Below, one piece after another: positions 39,205 to 41,674 of a stretch of DNA of 41,674 nt (its first letter is position 1; the number at the start of each line of letters is the position of its first letter). A model generated the notes under the pieces. The model worked only from the letters and a program-made list of their open reading frames with translations. It was not told the origin of the DNA and made no database searches. Where the stretch lies: assembly GCA_947504705.1 (NCBI GenBank), contig CANNIA010000032.1:1-41674 (forward strand). Direction: 5' to 3'. This DNA comes from Paracoccaceae bacterium. GTDB taxonomy: Bacteria > Pseudomonadota > Alphaproteobacteria > Rhodobacterales > Rhodobacteraceae. A program made the position numbers and the translations under genes.

Positions 39205-40577
39205 GGCGTCACCTCCAGCACGGATACGCCCACACCGTTCAGGTCATGGAAATACCGCCGCATCAGGTTCTGCGCGACCTGCATCCGGTAGCCTGCACTG
39301 GCGCGCATGTCGCTCATCGGGGTGAAGTCGCCGGACATGGCCAGGGCTGCGGCCTCAACCGTCGCCTCTGTCCAGGGCTTGCCGACCAAAGCTGCCTCGG
39401 CCAGCGCGGCCCGCTTTGGCGTTCCCGCCATGCCACCAAAGGCGATCCGCGCTCCCGTGACGCGGCCGCTCTCGACAGTCACGTTAAGGCACCCGCAGAC
39501 CGCCGAGATGTCCTGATCGAAGCGCTTGGAGATCTTGTAGCAGCGCAACTCCGGCGCATGCTCGGGGAAAGAGATCCCCGCAACAAACTCACCCGGTTTC
39601 CGGTCCTGCTTGCGGTATTCGATGAAGAAATCCTCCAGCGCCATCGACCGCATCTCGTCGCCCCGCCGCAGATGCAACGTCGCGCCCAAAGCGATCAGCG
39701 CGGGCGGCCCGTCGCCGATGGGCGAGCCATTGGCGATGTTCCCGCCAATCGTCGCCGCATTCCTGACTTGGGTCGAAGCATACCGCCGCAGCATCTCGGC
39801 AAAGGACGGCAACCGGTCCGCCACCGCATCCCGCAGGTCGGTGATCGTGACGCAAGCGCCCACATGCAACTGCCCGCCCCGCGCTTCGATGCCCTGCAGG
39901 TCCTTGACCCCGTTCAGGAAGGCCACCGGCTTCAAGTCGCGCAGTTGCTTGGTCACCCAAAGCCCGACATCCGTCGCCCCCGCAACCAGCACCGCATCGG
40001 GGTTCTTCACATACCAGTCGGCCAGCGCATCGGAATCCGCAGGCCGGAACGCCCCCGCTTCGCCTGCCGTGAAACCCGCCACCGCAGTGCGATCCTCGGT
40101 CATCCACGCCGGAATCGCGGCATCCTTGGCCGCCTCCGCCGCCCGGATGATTGGCGCATAGCCGGTGCAACGGCAGAGGTTCCCGGCAATCTGGTCGTCG
40201 TGATCAACAGCCCCGTTCAGATGCGCCACTGCCATCGAAACAACAAACCCCGGCGTGCAAAACCCGCACTGCGACCCGTGATGGGCCACCATCGCCTCTT
40301 GCACCGGATGCATCTGGCCCTTGGGACCCGAGATCCCCTCGACCGTCCGCACCGCCTTGCCGTGCAGCTGGGGCAGGAACAGGATGCAGGCGTTCAGCGA
40401 CCGGCTGCCCTCGGCATCCGTGACCATCACGGTGCAGGCCCCGCAGTCGCCCTCGTTGCAGCCTTCCTTGGTGCCCGTCAGCCCTTGGTTGGCGCGCAGC
40501 CAATCAAGCAGCGTCCGGGTGGGGGCCTCGCCCTCGACCCGAACCGGCGTTCCGTTCAGCAGAAACGCAACTGTCAT
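39201..40577 (-). CDS. xdhA: XdhA, Fe-S and FAD subunit of xanthine dehydrogenase
   Basis: A 458-residue electron-transfer subunit. The plant-type 2Fe-2S domain has [14 protein letters not shown] near residues 39-52. The second cluster domain has [18 protein letters not shown] and [15 protein letters not shown]. The FAD domain begins near residue 190, with [14 protein letters not shown] and [20 protein letters not shown]. All expected cluster cysteines are present. Length is near R. capsulatus XdhA (462). It is the first gene of a seven-gene minus-strand run. The ribosome site before ATG 40577 is weak. The upstream 278 bases are shared with a divergent membrane-protein gene and contain one candidate operator. 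Confidence 0.96.
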   Translation of the reverse strand: MTVAFLLNGTPVRVEGEAPTRTLLDWLRANQGLTGTKEGCNEGDCGACTVMVTDAEGSRSLNACILFLPQLHGKAVRTVEGISGPKGQMHPVQEAMVAHHGSQCGFCTPGFVVSMAVAHLNGAVDHDDQIAGNLCRCTGYAPIIRAAEAAKDAAIPAWMTEDRTAVAGFTAGEAGAFRPADSDALADWYVKNPDAVLVAGATDVGLWVTKQLRDLKPVAFLNGVKDLQGIEARGGQLHVGACVTITDLRDAVADRLPSFAEMLRRYASTQVRNAATIGGNIANGSPIGDGPPALIALGATLHLRRGDEMRSMALEDFFIEYRKQDRKPGEFVAGISFPEHAPELRCYKISKRFDQDISAVCGCLNVTVESGRVTGARIAFGGMAGTPKRAALAEAALVGKPWTEATVEAAALAMSGDFTPMSDMRASAGYRMQVAQNLMRRYFHDLNGVGVSVLEVTP

Positions 40578-40659
40578 CCGTCAACCCGCCGCGGTCTCCC
40601 CGTTCAGAGCAATTTGCGTGTCCGCCCGATGCGGCGTAAAGCGGGCCACGCGCCCCTTA

Positions 40660-40678
40660 TTGATCTTGCACCCATCAA
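40660..40678. promoter_or_regulatory. Inverted repeat upstream of xdhA, possible LysR-type site
   Basis: TTGAT (40660-40664) and ATCAA (40674-40678) form an inverted repeat with a 9-base spacer, 83 bases upstream of the xdhA start. The geometry resembles LysR-type binding sites. A short match like this can arise by chance. The same gap also has a hairpin, CTTCGC (40712-40717) with GCGAAG (40724-40729), followed by the palindrome CTGTTAACAG (40730-40739). Confidence 0.25.
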
Positions 40679-40855
40679 GCCGGGGGGACCGATTCAAGGC
40701 AAGCAGAAATACTTCGCGAAAAAGCGAAGCTGTTAACAGGATTTTCCGATAATTCCCGCGAAAGACATGATGAATATGCCCAAGGCCCACTGGCCAGAGC
40801 CACATATTCCAGTTTAAAAGCAGATGTCGCCGTCCCGATTTCCTTGGGGTTTCTG

Positions 40856-41377
40856 ATGGATCTCCGCCTGTTTCTTGCCCTTCTGCACATTGCCGCCTCG
40901 TTGGTCTGGGTGGCCGGGGGCGTTTCAACCGTCCTGACCGGCATCATGCGCAAGGCCCGCGCCTCGGCCGATGAGCAAGTCGCACAACTGCGCAGCCTGA
41001 CCTTCCTTGGCATCTACCTGTTCTTCCCGGCCATGATCATCGCGGTCGGCTCGGGCCTAGCGCTGGTCATGACCTCGCCCGACGGATGGCAGCCCTTTGC
41101 CGTGCTTGGCCTCATCGGAGTGGCCGCAACGCTGGCCTTCAACGCGCTGATCCTGCACCCCACCGGCCGCCGCGCCGTCGCCATCGCTGGCGAACGCGGC
41201 ACCATCGCCGCCTTGGTCGAGCTGAAACGCTTTTCCCGCCAAGCCAAGTTCGACCTCGCGCTGCGGGTGTCGGTCGTCGGCGTCATGATGATCAAGCCCG
41301 GCTGGCAGGATTATCTGGCCCTGGGCGGGATCGCCGCCATCCTCGCCATTGGGGCGGTGGTCTCGTTCGCGGAGTAA
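40856..41377 (+). CDS. DUF2269-like integral membrane protein (173 aa)
   Basis: The protein has four to five helices: MDLRLFLALLHIAASLVWVA at the start, then TFLGIYLFFPAMIIAVGSGL, FAVLGLIGVAATLAFNALIL and, at the end, LALGGIAAILAIGAVVSFAE. The pattern and the histidine in helix one resemble the DUF2269/CopD-like group of predicted integral membrane proteins. Function is unknown. I chose ATG 40856, preceded by a GGGG stretch at 40846-40849; an in-frame TTG at 40844 is possible. It is divergent from xdhA, and 17 bases separate it from the next gene. Confidence 0.7.
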   Translation: MDLRLFLALLHIAASLVWVAGGVSTVLTGIMRKARASADEQVAQLRSLTFLGIYLFFPAMIIAVGSGLALVMTSPDGWQPFAVLGLIGVAATLAFNALILHPTGRRAVAIAGERGTIAALVELKRFSRQAKFDLALRVSVVGVMMIKPGWQDYLALGGIAAILAIGAVVSFAE

Positions 41378-41394
41378 AGGGGGGGAAGGCCGCG

Positions 41395-41674
41395 ATGAAC
41401 GACGAAGGCTTAGCTGCGACCCCGCCCACACCGCACGAACACACCATCGGGTCCGCACCGCGTTGGATCAAGTATTTAGTGGTGCTGGTTTTCTTGCTGT
41501 GGGCCGTCGGAGCCTTCGCAGATATTTATTTCTTCAAGCGCTATCTTCCGTCGCATGTCTGGCTTGAAACAATTGAGCCATTCGCAACGATCCTTGGCGC
41601 AGTTACGGCGCTGATCTGCACGCTTTGCGTTTTCCTAGGTTTTCGCGACGAGGAACGTCGAACAGGAAAGCGCA
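41395..41674 (+). CDS. Membrane protein of unknown function, cut by the window end
   Basis: An ATG at 41395, with GGGGGAAGG just upstream, opens a frame with no stop by the last base (93 codons). The peptide starts MNDEGLAATPPTPHEHTIGS and has two likely helices, WIKYLVVLVFLLWAVGAFAD and ATILGAVTALICTLCVFLGF, joined by a short loop. Codon use is less GC-rich than in the neighbours (for example AAGTATTTAGTG and GATATTTATTTC). The rest lies outside the window, so no family can be named. Confidence 0.6.
   Translation, partial: MNDEGLAATPPTPHEHTIGSAPRWIKYLVVLVFLLWAVGAFADIYFFKRYLPSHVWLETIEPFATILGAVTALICTLCVFLGFRDEERRTGKR

Noticed and set aside
38125-40736. Long plus-strand frames opposite xdhB and xdhA.
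   Set aside because: Both minus-strand proteins carry intact cofactor motifs throughout, and the antisense translations are His/Arg-rich shadows.
1-41674. tRNA, rRNA, phage or plasmid-replication genes.
   Set aside because: I saw no tRNA-like cloverleaf, rRNA signature, integrase or replication gene while reading both strands. A dedicated tRNA or Rfam scan was not possible.

Overview
This window is GC-rich, densely packed alphaproteobacterial DNA, most likely from the Rhodobacteraceae/Paracoccaceae (Rhodobacter, Tabrizicola or Gemmobacter-like). The case rests on an aerobic (cob-type) cobalamin cluster in Rhodobacterales-style order, a xanthine dehydrogenase split into two subunits close in size to the Rhodobacter capsulatus enzyme, CbtAB cobalt transport, and structured intergenic repeats of a kind I associate from memory with Rhodobacterales. 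No database search was run. Calls rest on motifs, lengths and gene order.

Layout. (1) 1-1149: the 3' end of an IS5-type insertion sequence abuts a decayed pentapeptide-repeat membrane-protein gene. A 28-bp perfect palindrome and a tiny lipoprotein gene follow. (2) 1246-17971: a cobalamin biosynthesis region. cobO lies on the minus strand. Divergent from it, a cobalamin riboswitch (about 1928-2117) leads DUF1636-cobW-cobN-cobG-cobH-cobI-cobJ. cobK lies on the minus strand and its start codon overlaps that of cobL. The plus strand continues cobL-cobE-cobM-cobB-cobA-second DUF1636. A second cobalamin riboswitch (about 15947-16141) precedes cbtB-cbtA-cobF. Together these genes cover uroporphyrinogen III to cobyrinic acid diamide, the large subunit of cobalt insertion, adenosylation and probable cobalt uptake. 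The chelatase partners CobS/CobT and the late steps (CobQ, CobC/D, CobP/U/V) are not in this window.

(3) 18150-21197: zinc uptake, with znuA divergent from zur-znuC-znuB and a Zur-box-like site between them. (4) 21291-29866: mixed metabolism. It holds a membrane-anchored protein of unknown function, a guanidinobutyrase-like ureohydrolase, a dimethylglycine/sarcosine dehydrogenase-like flavoprotein fused to a GcvT module, an acetyltransferase, two tandem paralogous small membrane proteins, a GH25 lysozyme-like lipoprotein, a DUF938 methyltransferase and a DAO-type oxidoreductase. (5) 29972-40577: a tightly overlapped minus-strand purine operon, xdhA-xdhB-xdhC-ATPase-permease-permease-binding protein, followed after a terminator by a second paralogous binding protein. 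It probably couples nucleoside/purine uptake to oxidation of hypoxanthine and xanthine. (6) 40856-41674: a DUF2269-like membrane protein and the start of another membrane protein that runs off the window.

The least ordinary signals are not in the enzymes. They are two diverged copies of a three-hairpin repeat in the cob operon gaps whose stems differ in sequence but keep pairing, twin 22-bp palindromes between cobJ and cobK, the zero-gap divergent cobK/cobL pair, two Cys-rich DUF1636 proteins placed first and last in the main cob operon, and four 11-bp phased repeats between convergent cobF and znuA.
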